Notes under the pieces: generated by a model
The model's input: only the letters and a program-made list of their open reading frames with translations
Database searches by the model: none
What the model was told of the DNA's origin: nothing
Made by a program: the position numbers and the translations under genes
From: Achromobacter sp. UMC71
GTDB taxonomy: Bacteria > Pseudomonadota > Gammaproteobacteria > Burkholderiales > Burkholderiaceae_B
Assembly: GCF_014170305.1 (NCBI RefSeq)
Contig: NZ_LZZT01000050.1
Span: 62,001 to 126,000, forward strand
Length of the DNA stretch: 64,000 bases
Direction: 5' to 3'
Part shown: positions 1 to 7,674 of the stretch, in pieces
How positions within the stretch are numbered: position 1 is the stretch's first letter
Layout of the letters: the number at the start of each line of letters is the position of its first letter

Positions 1-731
1 CCTTCTTGCAAGGGACGATCAACGAGGTGTTCCTGGTGCCGGCGCTCAATGAGGCCGCCCGCTACAAGCCCAATGACTTCAGCTTGGCCGCCCCCCTTGC
101 GGACATCAACCTGGTGCTCCTGGTCAGAAAGGATATTCCGGTTGATACGCTGGACGAGTTCCTCGATTATGCCGGCCGCCTTGATAGGGATGTCGGACTC
201 ACCTATGCCACGTCGGGCGTGGACTCCCTCTTTCATCTGATGGGGGAGGCGCTGGCGGCTCGCTTGAATCTGCCGTTCCTGCACGTGCCTTACAAAGGGG
301 TATCGGCGGCGTTGCAGGATCTGGCTGGGGGGCAGATCGATTTTTCCCTGCAGGCATATCAGTCCCGTTTCGAGGGTATGCGCGAGCAGGGGCGAATCAA
401 GATCCTGAGTAGTTTCTCTACAGTATTGCCGCCGCCGATGCAGCATATTCCCCTGATCTCCCAGAGCCGGCTTGTCCCAGACTTCGAGTACACGATCGGT
501 GAAGGTTACTACTTCAGGCCGCAGGTGCCGCAGGATCGAGTGGCAGTGCTTCGCAAAGCGATTGGCGAAGTCTTGAATGTTCCCGGCATCCGGACGCGGC
601 TGGAATCCGAAGGGCGCATCGTCGCGCGGTCGATCGACAGCCAGGACGCGGCGGACCAGATATTCGCGCGACAACGGCGGATGGTCGCCGAGCTGTTCAA
701 GCGCATGGCTCGCAAGCCTATTGATGGTTGA
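1..731 (+). CDS. Bug/TctC-family solute receptor, 5' truncated
   Basis: This is the C-terminal part (about 242 codons) of a periplasmic tripartite-tricarboxylate-type solute-binding protein (Bug family). These proteins bind small carboxylates and are very abundant in Bordetella and relatives. The frame is open to the window edge, so the signal peptide and first lobe are missing. Visible family features are LTYATSGVDS, the HVPYKG segment in the ligand cleft, the DLAGGQIDF segment that follows, and the closing helix ending in MVAELFKR. Its ligand cannot be told from sequence. A strong terminator follows directly. No TctA/TctB membrane genes are visible, which is usual for orphan Bug genes. Confidence 0.85.
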   Translation, partial: FLQGTINEVFLVPALNEAARYKPNDFSLAAPLADINLVLLVRKDIPVDTLDEFLDYAGRLDRDVGLTYATSGVDSLFHLMGEALAARLNLPFLHVPYKGVSAALQDLAGGQIDFSLQAYQSRFEGMREQGRIKILSSFSTVLPPPMQHIPLISQSRLVPDFEYTIGEGYYFRPQVPQDRVAVLRKAIGEVLNVPGIRTRLESEGRIVARSIDSQDAADQIFARQRRMVAELFKRMARKPIDG

Positions 732-742
732 GGAGCATCAAA

Positions 743-772
743 AAAAGAGACCGGAACACTCCGGTCTCTTTT
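743..772. terminator. Bidirectional Rho-independent terminator
   Basis: Perfect 9-bp stem (GAGACCGGA, 747-755, with TCCGGTCTC, 760-768), four-base loop, flanked by A6 upstream and TTTT downstream. It can stop the Bug gene on the plus strand and the small minus-strand gene whose stop codon touches it. Confidence 0.9.
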
Positions 773-1017
773 CATTTCGTGATTGGCCAAGGTTTCTTCA
801 TTTCCGCCATGTACGCGCGGAGCTCGGCTTCCACTGGGGATGGCGTCCGCATGACGTGTGGCTGAGCGGCGCGCGGCGCTTCGATTTCCCAAGGGTCTTT
901 GATTTCCCAGTGCAGGCCCGAGGTTTTCAGCAGCTTGCTGGCCGCGAGACGCGTGCGTAGCGCTCGCCGTTCTGCTTCGGTGAGGGGGGCGTCATTCTCA
1001 GAAGAAGAATTGATCAT
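772..1017 (-). CDS. Small hypothetical protein (81 aa)
   Basis: An 81-residue charged protein with no signal peptide or membrane segment and no family I recognise. A basic helical middle (EAERRALRTRLAASKLL) is followed by a Pro-rich stretch and a second helix (EAELRAYMAEMKK). Support for it being real: an ATG start preceded by GGAA at a 7-base spacing, and a stop codon that lies exactly at a bidirectional terminator. It is transcribed away from the RcsB-like gene. Function unknown. Confidence 0.5.
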   Translation of the reverse strand: MINSSSENDAPLTEAERRALRTRLAASKLLKTSGLHWEIKDPWEIEAPRAAQPHVMRTPSPVEAELRAYMAEMKKPWPITK

Positions 1018-1382
1018 TGATGGGTTCCAAGCAAGGTTTCATGAGTGCCGTTCGAGCAACGACGAGCGAGAAGTTTATGGCTCGATATGGCAGTGCAAAA
1101 GTAAACATATGCAAAGAACGCCTGACGGCGCGAGCTGCCATCCGCCACGCTGACAAGGGCAGTGGACCTGCGTGCTGAAGACCGCAAAAAAACAACATGG
1201 CTGCGGTGTCCAATGGTGAACGGCCAAGAGGAATCACGCGTGGGTTCCCCGGGGCAGGGAACTGCGCCGGAACTTGAAGATTGAACAATCGTAAAGGTTC
1301 AATTTGTGACCGCGTTCTCGTCCCTACACTCCGTTTCGATGTCGGGAAAGTCCTAGGATTTCCGGCTAAGACGGAGGCTTGA
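1018..1382. other. Intergenic region upstream of the RcsB-like gene
   Basis: 365 bases without a convincing gene. The right half holds the promoter element described at 1280-1337. A GC-rich imperfect stem-like segment (around 1241-1265) sits in the middle. The left part serves as leader of the small minus-strand gene. Nothing else was recognised. Confidence 0.5.
1280..1337 (+). promoter_or_regulatory. Promoter element shared with the fimbrial operon (copy A)
   Basis: A 7-bp inverted repeat (ATTGAAC 1280-1286, GTTCAAT 1297-1303) runs into the block TCAATTTGTGACCGCGTTC (1299-1317) and a -10-like TACACT (1325-1330). The same arrangement occurs upstream of the pilin gene (7393-7438, minus strand), with one mismatch in the 19-base block and the -10 at the same distance from it. 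The -35 region is poor, as expected for an activator-dependent promoter. Predicted start of transcription is about 1337, giving a leader of about 46 bases. Confidence 0.7.
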
Positions 1383-2108
1383 ATGCTGTCGTGCGTGCAC
1401 GCGTTTTCGGCCGGTTCAGATACGCGCACGGCGCTCGTTCTTTTCCAAGATGCTCAAATCATGAATCACCTCAATTTCCGAGTTCTGGTCGCGGACGACC
1501 ACCCCGCTATATGCCTGGGCGTGCGGCATGCCCTGTCCCAAGGCACCGCGATCGACGTGACATGCGCTTCGCGCGGCGCGGGTGGCATGCAGCAGGCACT
1601 GGATGCACGGGCCTATGATGTGCTGGTCTGTGAGTACGCCATGCTCGACGGATTGCTCGATGATGTCGTTCTCAGCCAGGAAACAATCCGGCGGCGCTAT
1701 CCGGGGCTGCGCATCGTCATTCTCACCTGTCTCGAGAATGCCGGCGTGGTGCACGCGCTGCTTGCGCGCGGCGTGCAGTGCATTGTCAGCAAGCTCGACG
1801 AACTCAGCCATCTGATGCCGGCCATTCTGCGCGCGCGCTCCGACAGCCGCTATCTTTCACCACGTATCGAAGCGGTGGCGCAGTCGATCCCACGATGCAG
1901 GAAAGGTCCTGCGGCGCTGACGGGGCGCGAATTGGAGGTCGTGCGGCTGTTCCTGTCCGGCATGACCGTCAACGAAATTGCGTCCCGCTTGGACCGTAGC
2001 AAGAAGACGATCAGCACGCAGAAGTCCACCGCCATGCTCAAGCTTGGCTTGCAGCGCGATATTGAACTATTGCGCTATGGCATCGAAACGGGATTGGTGG
2101 GCGCGTAG
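1383..2108 (+). CDS. RcsB/BvgA-type LuxR response regulator with Glu at the phosphoacceptor site
   Basis: 241 aa: receiver domain (about 32-150) followed by a LuxR-type helix-turn-helix (about 177-235). The receiver keeps the acidic pair D38-D39, the Thr/Ser-type position (ILTC) and the conserved K137, but the aspartate that takes the phosphate is replaced by Glu (E84, in VLVCEYAML). RcsB has VLITDLSM at the same place. The HTH (RSKKTISTQKSTAMLKLG) is close to RcsB. Start at 1383 is chosen for GGAGG five bases upstream; an internal ATG at 1461 (MNHLNFRVLVADDH) would give a 215-aa protein that starts as RcsB does. No partner kinase is adjacent. The position next to the fimbrial operon and the shared promoter element suggest a fimbrial regulator, but that is inference. 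Confidence 0.85.
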   Translation: MLSCVHAFSAGSDTRTALVLFQDAQIMNHLNFRVLVADDHPAICLGVRHALSQGTAIDVTCASRGAGGMQQALDARAYDVLVCEYAMLDGLLDDVVLSQETIRRRYPGLRIVILTCLENAGVVHALLARGVQCIVSKLDELSHLMPAILRARSDSRYLSPRIEAVAQSIPRCRKGPAALTGRELEVVRLFLSGMTVNEIASRLDRSKKTISTQKSTAMLKLGLQRDIELLRYGIETGLVGA

Positions 2109-2141
2109 CGTCCATAGCGCCCAAGGTCCAACGGCATGTTC

Positions 2142-3137
2142 CTATTTATAGGTCAGGGTCACGGTCGCTCTGCCATCGGCCTTGCCGCCGGTAACCGTGT
2201 TGGCGACCTGGTAATAGCGTGCCTTGAAGGGCACCAGGTAGTCGCCGTCCTTCGACTGGCCCAGCTGCCTTGGCTGGCCGAATGTCACGGGCTGGCCATC
2301 ATTATCGAGCACCTGAATGCCGACACCCGTTGCCGTCCCTGTACCGGAGTCGATGCCCAGAACACCAGGTGCATTTGAGGTATCCGACGTCGCATCCATG
2401 GTCAGCGAAACGGTGTTCTCGATACCGTTCGGTGAGGCCTGGCAATTGACGATCACCTGGAAATCCTTGCTGGCTGTGGTACTGCCGACGCCACGGAATC
2501 GATTGCGGAATTCCTGCCCGAGATTCACGGTCTGGTTGCGTGAGCCAATGGCCACCTGACACGACGGAGCGAGAATGCGAATGTCGCCAATCTGCAGGAC
2601 CAGATAGGGTTCGGAGGGACCTGCACCAGATTGAGCGCGCGCGAATGTCAAGCGATCCAGAGGGCCGTTGCCGACTCGCGATGCCGTCTTCACAAGTTCA
2701 AACTGAACTGTCCAGCGAGTCGCTGCCCCCCACGACTCGAGACCCGAGACGGAGAAGTTTTTTGTATATGTCCCAGGGAAATACTTATTGATGACCCCAG
2801 GCACGATAACCCTATAGCCGATTCCTGGAATATTCGTGGAGTAGACCCTATTGATTCCATTGACTTCCTCCCCCCAGAGTATCTGATTCTGGTACGTCAT
2901 GGTGCCTCCTGGGGGCGTGCAGTGTGCAGTCTCGGGCCAACCGGCGATGAATGAACTGCGGTGAATGACGTCACCCACCGCAGCATTCTGGCTGACGATG
3001 ACCGTGCCGAGGTTGATGGCTTTCGTCCCTATATTGGCTTGAGGGCGGTAGAAGCACTCCGCCAATGCCATACGAGGGACTACCGAGCCGAATGCCAGCA
3101 GTGAAGCGGCAACAATGCAAAGGGGGTTAGTTTTCAT
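2142..3137 (-). CDS. Fimbrial tip adhesin (FimD-like, Bordetella nomenclature)
   Basis: 331 aa, last gene of the fimbrial operon. A signal peptide (MKTNPLCIVAASLLAFGSV...ALA) leads into a two-domain protein: an N-terminal putative receptor-binding domain with two Cys (AECFYRP; TAHCTPP) and a C-terminal pilin domain from about residue 190 with its own Cys pair (APSCQVAIG; VNCQASPNG) and the terminal TVTLTYK donor-type strand. This is the layout of minor tip adhesins such as FimH or Bordetella FimD. Start at 3137 is chosen for the signal peptide; an ATG at 3176 would add 13 residues. About 110 bases separate it from the usher gene. The N-terminal half is less GC-rich than its neighbours, as often seen for adhesins. 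Confidence 0.8.
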   Translation of the reverse strand: MKTNPLCIVAASLLAFGSVVPRMALAECFYRPQANIGTKAINLGTVIVSQNAAVGDVIHRSSFIAGWPETAHCTPPGGTMTYQNQILWGEEVNGINRVYSTNIPGIGYRVIVPGVINKYFPGTYTKNFSVSGLESWGAATRWTVQFELVKTASRVGNGPLDRLTFARAQSGAGPSEPYLVLQIGDIRILAPSCQVAIGSRNQTVNLGQEFRNRFRGVGSTTASKDFQVIVNCQASPNGIENTVSLTMDATSDTSNAPGVLGIDSGTGTATGVGIQVLDNDGQPVTFGQPRQLGQSKDGDYLVPFKARYYQVANTVTGGKADGRATVTLTYK

Positions 3138-3247
3138 ATACGGGATCCGTGAAGCTATTGGCAAAGGCCGCGTCATATGCAGTGATCGCCCCCCTTCCAA
3201 GGAAGCATGATCCTGCTGCGGGCAGAGATTGAGGTAGGCCCGCCACT

Positions 3248-5818
3248 TCATGGGCAGATACCCTCGTAATGACGGATCGGCGACGGATGCTCTTCTTGCG
3301 GCAACGTATACTTCAGCGTGCACTGCGTGGATTCGCTTCTGCCCCAGATCACCTTCAGCGTGCCGGCCTCCGGTGCGCCGGTCACATAGGCTTGGCCCTC
3401 CGGTCCGACAACACCGACTTCCTGACCGGCTTCATTCTCGATGCGCGATCCGAAGGGCAGCGGCCGACCATCGGCGTCCTTGAGCACCAGCATCAGGCGA
3501 TAGCCCACCGATGTCTCGAACGACGCCAGGACCACGGCGCCACGCGTGGGCACCACGTCAAGCGCCGCATGCTTGACTTCCACCTTGTCACCCAGATCCT
3601 GCGTCAGCAGCGCGATCCGGTTGCTGCGATAGGGCGTGATGCTGGGTACCACGGCGCTGCCGTTCCAGTCGGTGCGCACGCCAGATTGCGATTCCACCCC
3701 CACGCCGGCAGCTTGCGGCGCGCGCACCAGCGCGATGGTCTCGCCCAGGGGCTGGGACAGCGTGACGCCATCGGCGTGCACGAGGATGCCGCCAGCCACG
3801 CCCAGGTTGGTCTGGCCGTAGCCTCGGCCCTGGCTGCGGCCCAGGTCGAGGCGGCCGTATTGGCCCTTGTAGCTGAGATTGCCGCTGCCACTGGTGCCGT
3901 TCTGATTGGCGTGGTCCACCGTCACGCCGTAGGTCATGCGATGGTCTTCGAAAGCGCTGCCGAACACGCTGGCCTGTTGGGCCACGCGGCCGTCGCTGTC
4001 GCGCGAGACCGAATACATGGCCGAGGCGTTGCTGCGGCCCAGCGGCATCGACAAGGTCAGCATGACTTGCCGGTTTGTGGGGCCGTACAGATTCGAGTAC
4101 TGGTTGTAGTAGAGGTTGTAGGTAAGCCGCTGGTAGCTGCCCGAATAGCCGACCTGGATCAGCCGGTCCTTGCGGTCGCTGTGCCAATAACTCTGTTGCC
4201 GAGCGGAGCCGTAGAGCGTGCCCCAGCGTCCCAGTGATTGGGACACTTCCAGCCGCAGTTCGTTGCGCCTGTTGGTGAACGGAAACCCGTTCTCCTGCGC
4301 ATAGCGCATGCCCACGGATTCGGGAAATGTGCGGTAGTCGCTGGTGGAGTAGCGATAGCCGGCCATGCGGAACGTGGTGTCGGTTTGCTCCAGCGACTTC
4401 GCATACAGGAAGCGTAGCGACTGGCCGTTGAGGGTTTCGCCTGTATCGCCCTTGGTCCGTGCATGGGTGAGATCCACCGAAACGGCACCCAGGCTTTGCA
4501 TGTTCTTGCCGATACCGATCATGGCGGCCTGGTATTTCTGCGACAGCGTGGTGCCGCCATACAGCGAAAATTCCTTAGGCAACCCGCGGGCCAGCGTGCC
4601 CTGAAAGAAGTACGGCCGCGGCCTGTCGCTTTCATAGCGGCCGTAGCCCTCACGGTACTGGCCGCCGGTTGCGCTGTAGCGCCAAGTGCCCTCGCGCAAC
4701 AGCGTGGGCACGGCGGAGTAGGCCTGGACGTACCGCGTCTCGCGGCCGTCCGCCTCGGTGATGGTGACTTCCAGGTCGCCGCCGGCGGACGTGGGGTAGA
4801 GATCGTCCAGCACAAAGGGGCCGGGCGCCACGTAGGTGTTGTAGATGATGTAGCCGTTCTGGCGCACCGTGACGCGCGCGTTGGTCTGCGCGATACCGCG
4901 GATGGTGGGAGCATAGCCGCGCAGACTGTCCGGCAGCATGGACTCGTCGGAAGAAATCTGCACGCCACGGAACTGGAAACCGTCGAACAGATCGCCGGAG
5001 GTATAGCCATCGCCCAGCAGCAGCTGGCCGTTGATCGATTTCAAGTCGCGCTGGGCATAAGTCTGGACGGCTTCCCAGCGGCTTTCCCCCGTCAGGTCAC
5101 GGCTATAGGTCGAGTAGTTGCGGAAGCGCCAGTCGCCAAGGTTGAAGCCGCCGCGCACGCTGCCGAATACCGAGTCGCGCCGCGGCTTCTTGTCTTCGTA
5201 CGGCGCGCCGAAAGCGCCAGCCATATAAGTGTTGCGGTTGGCCTCGTTATAGTTGGTGCCGTCATAGCGCGTTACGTTCAGTTGATAGTCCAGCATCGCC
5301 GCGGTGATGCCGCGGTCCCACTTGGCAGGATCGACGGCGCCACGGGCCGATCTCGCCAGAGCCGCCTGCGGAATGCTCAGCGTAAGCTGTTGACGTCCGC
5401 CGTCATAGTGCGAACTCGCTTCCGGTATCGTGGCGGCGAGGTCGACGCATGCCTCTTCCGGCTGCGACGACAGACCAGGAAACGCGGCCACGTTCACGCC
5501 CCAGGACGACAGCATGCTGGCCGTCAGGCACGGCACCGCATCGCGCTTTTCCGGGGCGGGGACAAAGCGCAATCGCGACTGGCCAAGCCGCAAGTCGTTC
5601 CGCACCACGTCTACCAGGTACTCGCCCGGCAGGACCTGGTTGCCAAAAGAGAACAGCGACAGGTCCGCGCCTTGCTGGTCGCCGCCGATTTCAAGAAAAC
5701 CCTCGTTGAAAGTGCTGGCCTGCGGCTGCTGGGCGCTGCCGCTCTGTGCATAAAGCGCGAGGGCCAGAACGGACAGCGCATGGCCGCCAGCGCGCAAGGG
5801 GGATGGAACACGACTCAC
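3248..5818 (-). CDS. Outer-membrane fimbrial usher (PapC/FimD family)
   Basis: 856 aa, the usual usher length (about 800-870). Order of parts: signal peptide (to about residue 29), N-terminal chaperone-binding domain (FNEGFLEIG... with Cys in AVPCLTASML and EEACVDL), 24-strand barrel with an inserted plug (segments GYAPTIRGIAQTNARVTVRQNGY and VAPGPFVLDDLYPTSAGGDLEV are family signatures), and C-terminal domains ending in a Cys pair (TQCTLKY; GICP). It would form the export pore for pilus subunits delivered by the chaperone encoded 19 bases upstream. Middle gene of the operon pilin-chaperone-usher-adhesin. Confidence 0.95.
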   Translation of the reverse strand: MSRVPSPLRAGGHALSVLALALYAQSGSAQQPQASTFNEGFLEIGGDQQGADLSLFSFGNQVLPGEYLVDVVRNDLRLGQSRLRFVPAPEKRDAVPCLTASMLSSWGVNVAAFPGLSSQPEEACVDLAATIPEASSHYDGGRQQLTLSIPQAALARSARGAVDPAKWDRGITAAMLDYQLNVTRYDGTNYNEANRNTYMAGAFGAPYEDKKPRRDSVFGSVRGGFNLGDWRFRNYSTYSRDLTGESRWEAVQTYAQRDLKSINGQLLLGDGYTSGDLFDGFQFRGVQISSDESMLPDSLRGYAPTIRGIAQTNARVTVRQNGYIIYNTYVAPGPFVLDDLYPTSAGGDLEVTITEADGRETRYVQAYSAVPTLLREGTWRYSATGGQYREGYGRYESDRPRPYFFQGTLARGLPKEFSLYGGTTLSQKYQAAMIGIGKNMQSLGAVSVDLTHARTKGDTGETLNGQSLRFLYAKSLEQTDTTFRMAGYRYSTSDYRTFPESVGMRYAQENGFPFTNRRNELRLEVSQSLGRWGTLYGSARQQSYWHSDRKDRLIQVGYSGSYQRLTYNLYYNQYSNLYGPTNRQVMLTLSMPLGRSNASAMYSVSRDSDGRVAQQASVFGSAFEDHRMTYGVTVDHANQNGTSGSGNLSYKGQYGRLDLGRSQGRGYGQTNLGVAGGILVHADGVTLSQPLGETIALVRAPQAAGVGVESQSGVRTDWNGSAVVPSITPYRSNRIALLTQDLGDKVEVKHAALDVVPTRGAVVLASFETSVGYRLMLVLKDADGRPLPFGSRIENEAGQEVGVVGPEGQAYVTGAPEAGTLKVIWGRSESTQCTLKYTLPQEEHPSPIRHYEGICP

Positions 5819-5837
5819 AAGCTCACCTATCCAGGTA

Positions 5838-6620
5838 TCAGGGCTTCTTGACTTCAGGCACGGGGCGCGGCACGACGGTCACCGGCTCGTTGGTCACGGG
5901 AACGTCGACGATTTCCTCGGCCGTTTCTCCGCCGTAGTCGTTGATCGTGGTGAAGCGCAGCGACATGGCTTGCGGCGTCTTGACGGACGGCAGCGGGATG
6001 ACGAGTTCCCCCAGCGGCGGAACCATGTCCGGATTGATTGGTTGCGAGCCGTTGTTGGTTTGGAGGAAAGTGAAGGTGATGTGGAACGGCGTGGGATTGA
6101 CAATTTTCAGCACGGCGCCCTTGCCGCTGGCTTCCGCGGCCACGGCCCACTTCAGTTGGTTTCGAGCGGCAAGGGCCTCGTCGGCATTCAACGTCGAGGG
6201 GCGATAGAACAGCTTGATGCGGCTGCGCACGGCGACCTGCAACACGTTCTCTTCCTGAGTCCGTTCCGGAATCTCTTTGACGTTGAGCCAGAATACGGAT
6301 TCACGGTCGCGTGGCAGGTCGCTGGATGTCCGCAGCACGCGCAATATGTTCTCCACGCCCGGATCCAGTCGCGATAGCGGCGGCGTTACCAGGAATGGGG
6401 TCTTGGTCTTCCCTTCCCCCGCGTCGATCCATGCCTGCACCACGAACGGCGCCTTGGCTTCGTTCTTCATCGAGATCGAGGCCTCTCGATCCCGTTCGTT
6501 GATGATGACGCGGGTGCCGCCCAGCATGATGGCCGCGCCAGCGGGAGCGGTGCCTGCGGACAGGAGGCTGACCGCCACGAGCGGCGTGGCAAGAAAGGAA
6601 GTGGCACGCTTGAACAGCAT
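5838..6620 (-). CDS. Periplasmic fimbrial chaperone (PapD family)
   Basis: 260 aa. Signal peptide (MLFKRATSFLATPLVAVSLLSAG...AGA) followed by the two Ig-like domains of PapD chaperones: domain 1 with GTRVIINERDREASISMKN and the signature ESVFWLNVKEIP, and domain 2 from about residue 145 (RIKLFYRP). It caps pilin subunits by donor-strand complementation and brings them to the usher. Start at 6620 is fixed by GGAG six bases upstream and by the signal peptide; a longer upstream reading frame lacks both. The C-terminus carries an unusual Pro/Val-rich tail (PVTVVPRPVPEVKKP). Confidence 0.93.
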   Translation of the reverse strand: MLFKRATSFLATPLVAVSLLSAGTAPAGAAIMLGGTRVIINERDREASISMKNEAKAPFVVQAWIDAGEGKTKTPFLVTPPLSRLDPGVENILRVLRTSSDLPRDRESVFWLNVKEIPERTQEENVLQVAVRSRIKLFYRPSTLNADEALAARNQLKWAVAAEASGKGAVLKIVNPTPFHITFTFLQTNNGSQPINPDMVPPLGELVIPLPSVKTPQAMSLRFTTINDYGGETAEEIVDVPVTNEPVTVVPRPVPEVKKP

Positions 6621-6722
6621 GAATATCTCCGGTGCATGGGCGTCCTGCACATGCACAAAACTTGACCTGCGGCGCTGCGTTCCCGCCGCACGGCATGGCG
6701 TTTGATTCGGGGGGAGGCGAGC

Positions 6723-6751
6723 GCGTGCCACCGGGAAGCCCCGGGGCACGC
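6723..6751 (-). promoter_or_regulatory. Stem-loop between pilin and chaperone genes
   Basis: A 7-bp stem (GCGTGCC with GGCACGC), a bulged A and a second 5-bp stem (CCGGG with CCCGG) around an AAGC loop. No U-run follows on the minus strand, so it is more likely an RNA-processing or partial attenuation structure than a full terminator. Such structures keep major pilin expression above that of chaperone, usher and adhesin. Confidence 0.55.
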
Positions 6752-6806
6752 ATTCTCTTTGCAGCGCAGTCGGCATCCGGCCTGGGCCGGACGCCCTGAG
6801 GTGTGA

Positions 6807-7343
6807 TTACTTGTAGGCGACGGTGAATTGCGCCATGGCGTTGGCTTGACCCACCTTCACGGCGGCGCCGGTCGACATGTAGTTGGCCTGGAATTGCAGA
6901 GCGTTGTCACCCTGGCCCAGCGTGTAGTTGCCCGACGCCGTGCCGACGGGGATCTGCTTGCCGCTGGAATCGGCGATCTGAATGCCCACGCCAGTGGCGA
7001 AGCTGCCGTCGACCTCGCCAATGCCAACGCGCAGCAGGTTCTTGTTGACGGCGTCGGCGGGCGCCGCGAAGGTCACCGTGGCGCCCTTGGCGGTGGCGCC
7101 GCAATCCATCAGATTGATGGTGAACTTGGCGGCCGGGGACACCTTGCCGGCGGCGCCGTCCAGCGTGGCGCGGGAGATCTTGCCCAGAGGAACGGTCAGG
7201 TTCTGGTTTTGGGGGGCGATCGAGCACGGCGCGTCGACGATTTCGCCGATGAAGTTGATCGTGCCATCGGCGGCGAGCGCGCCTTGGGCAGCGGCGGACA
7301 GCGCGGCAATGGTGGCGATCTTGGCGATGGTGAGGTGTTTCAT
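6807..7343 (-). CDS. Major fimbrial subunit (type 1 pilin family)
   Basis: 178 aa. Signal peptide (MKHLTIAKIATIAALSAAAQGALA) then a mature pilin beginning ADGTINFIGEIVDAPCSI. The Cys pair (C in DAPCSI and in LMDCGA) and the last strand ending in QFTVAYK are typical for pilins assembled by donor-strand exchange. First gene of the operon; chaperone, usher and adhesin follow on the same strand. RBS AAGGAA lies just upstream of the ATG. A conserved activator-type promoter (7393-7438) precedes it. Confidence 0.95.
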   Translation of the reverse strand: MKHLTIAKIATIAALSAAAQGALAADGTINFIGEIVDAPCSIAPQNQNLTVPLGKISRATLDGAAGKVSPAAKFTINLMDCGATAKGATVTFAAPADAVNKNLLRVGIGEVDGSFATGVGIQIADSSGKQIPVGTASGNYTLGQGDNALQFQANYMSTGAAVKVGQANAMAQFTVAYK

Positions 7344-7674
7344 TGCGTTCCTTGAATGGATGGTTGCGATGGGTTTGCCAAATGGCGAACGCAGTCTATG
7401 TCAGTGAACGCGGTCAAAAATTGACTTTAACTATTGTTGTATTTGCCAATTCGCTGGCGGTATTCCGATCTGGGAAATTGAGAGATATTCGGGAATAAAT
7501 GCGCGGCCACATTGCTCATTGATGCAATCGCGTTTATTTTCAACTCGTCCAGTGTCGTGTTTACGCCGCATTTTTTTTGCGTGAGGCCAGGCCGTATCAA
7601 CGCCGCCTGAGGTGATTGTCCTACGGGGCGTGGGATGCAAAATGCGAGTGATGTATCGGAAACGGGCAGGCGCT
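7344..7674. other. Regulatory region upstream of the fimbrial operon
   Basis: 331 bases, more AT-rich than the flanking genes. It contains the shared promoter element (7393-7438) and an upstream stretch reaching the stop codon of the REC-EAL gene. There is no long C tract of the kind that drives phase variation of Bordetella fim2/fim3. One run of eight T lies at about 7569-7576, flanked by CGCA and TGCG. No gene is supported here. Confidence 0.5.
7393..7438 (-). promoter_or_regulatory. Fimbrial operon promoter (copy B of the shared element)
   Basis: Read on the minus strand: AACAATAGTTAAAG (box at 7425-7438), then TCAATTTTTGACCGCGTTC (7406-7424), then -10-like TAGACT (7393-7398). The 19-base block differs by one base from copy A at 1299-1317, and the -10 is the same distance downstream in both. 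Predicted transcript start is about 7386, giving a leader of about 43 bases for the pilin gene. Confidence 0.7.

Noticed and set aside
998..1429. Minus-strand frame of 143 codons upstream of the RcsB-like gene
   Set aside because: It runs over the shared promoter element and the start of the regulator and shows no family features.
7569..7576. T8 run upstream of the fimbrial promoter as a phase-variation tract
   Set aside because: Only eight bases, and about 170 bases from the predicted -10; too far and too short to expect switching. Mentioned in the fimbrial finding only as something to compare.
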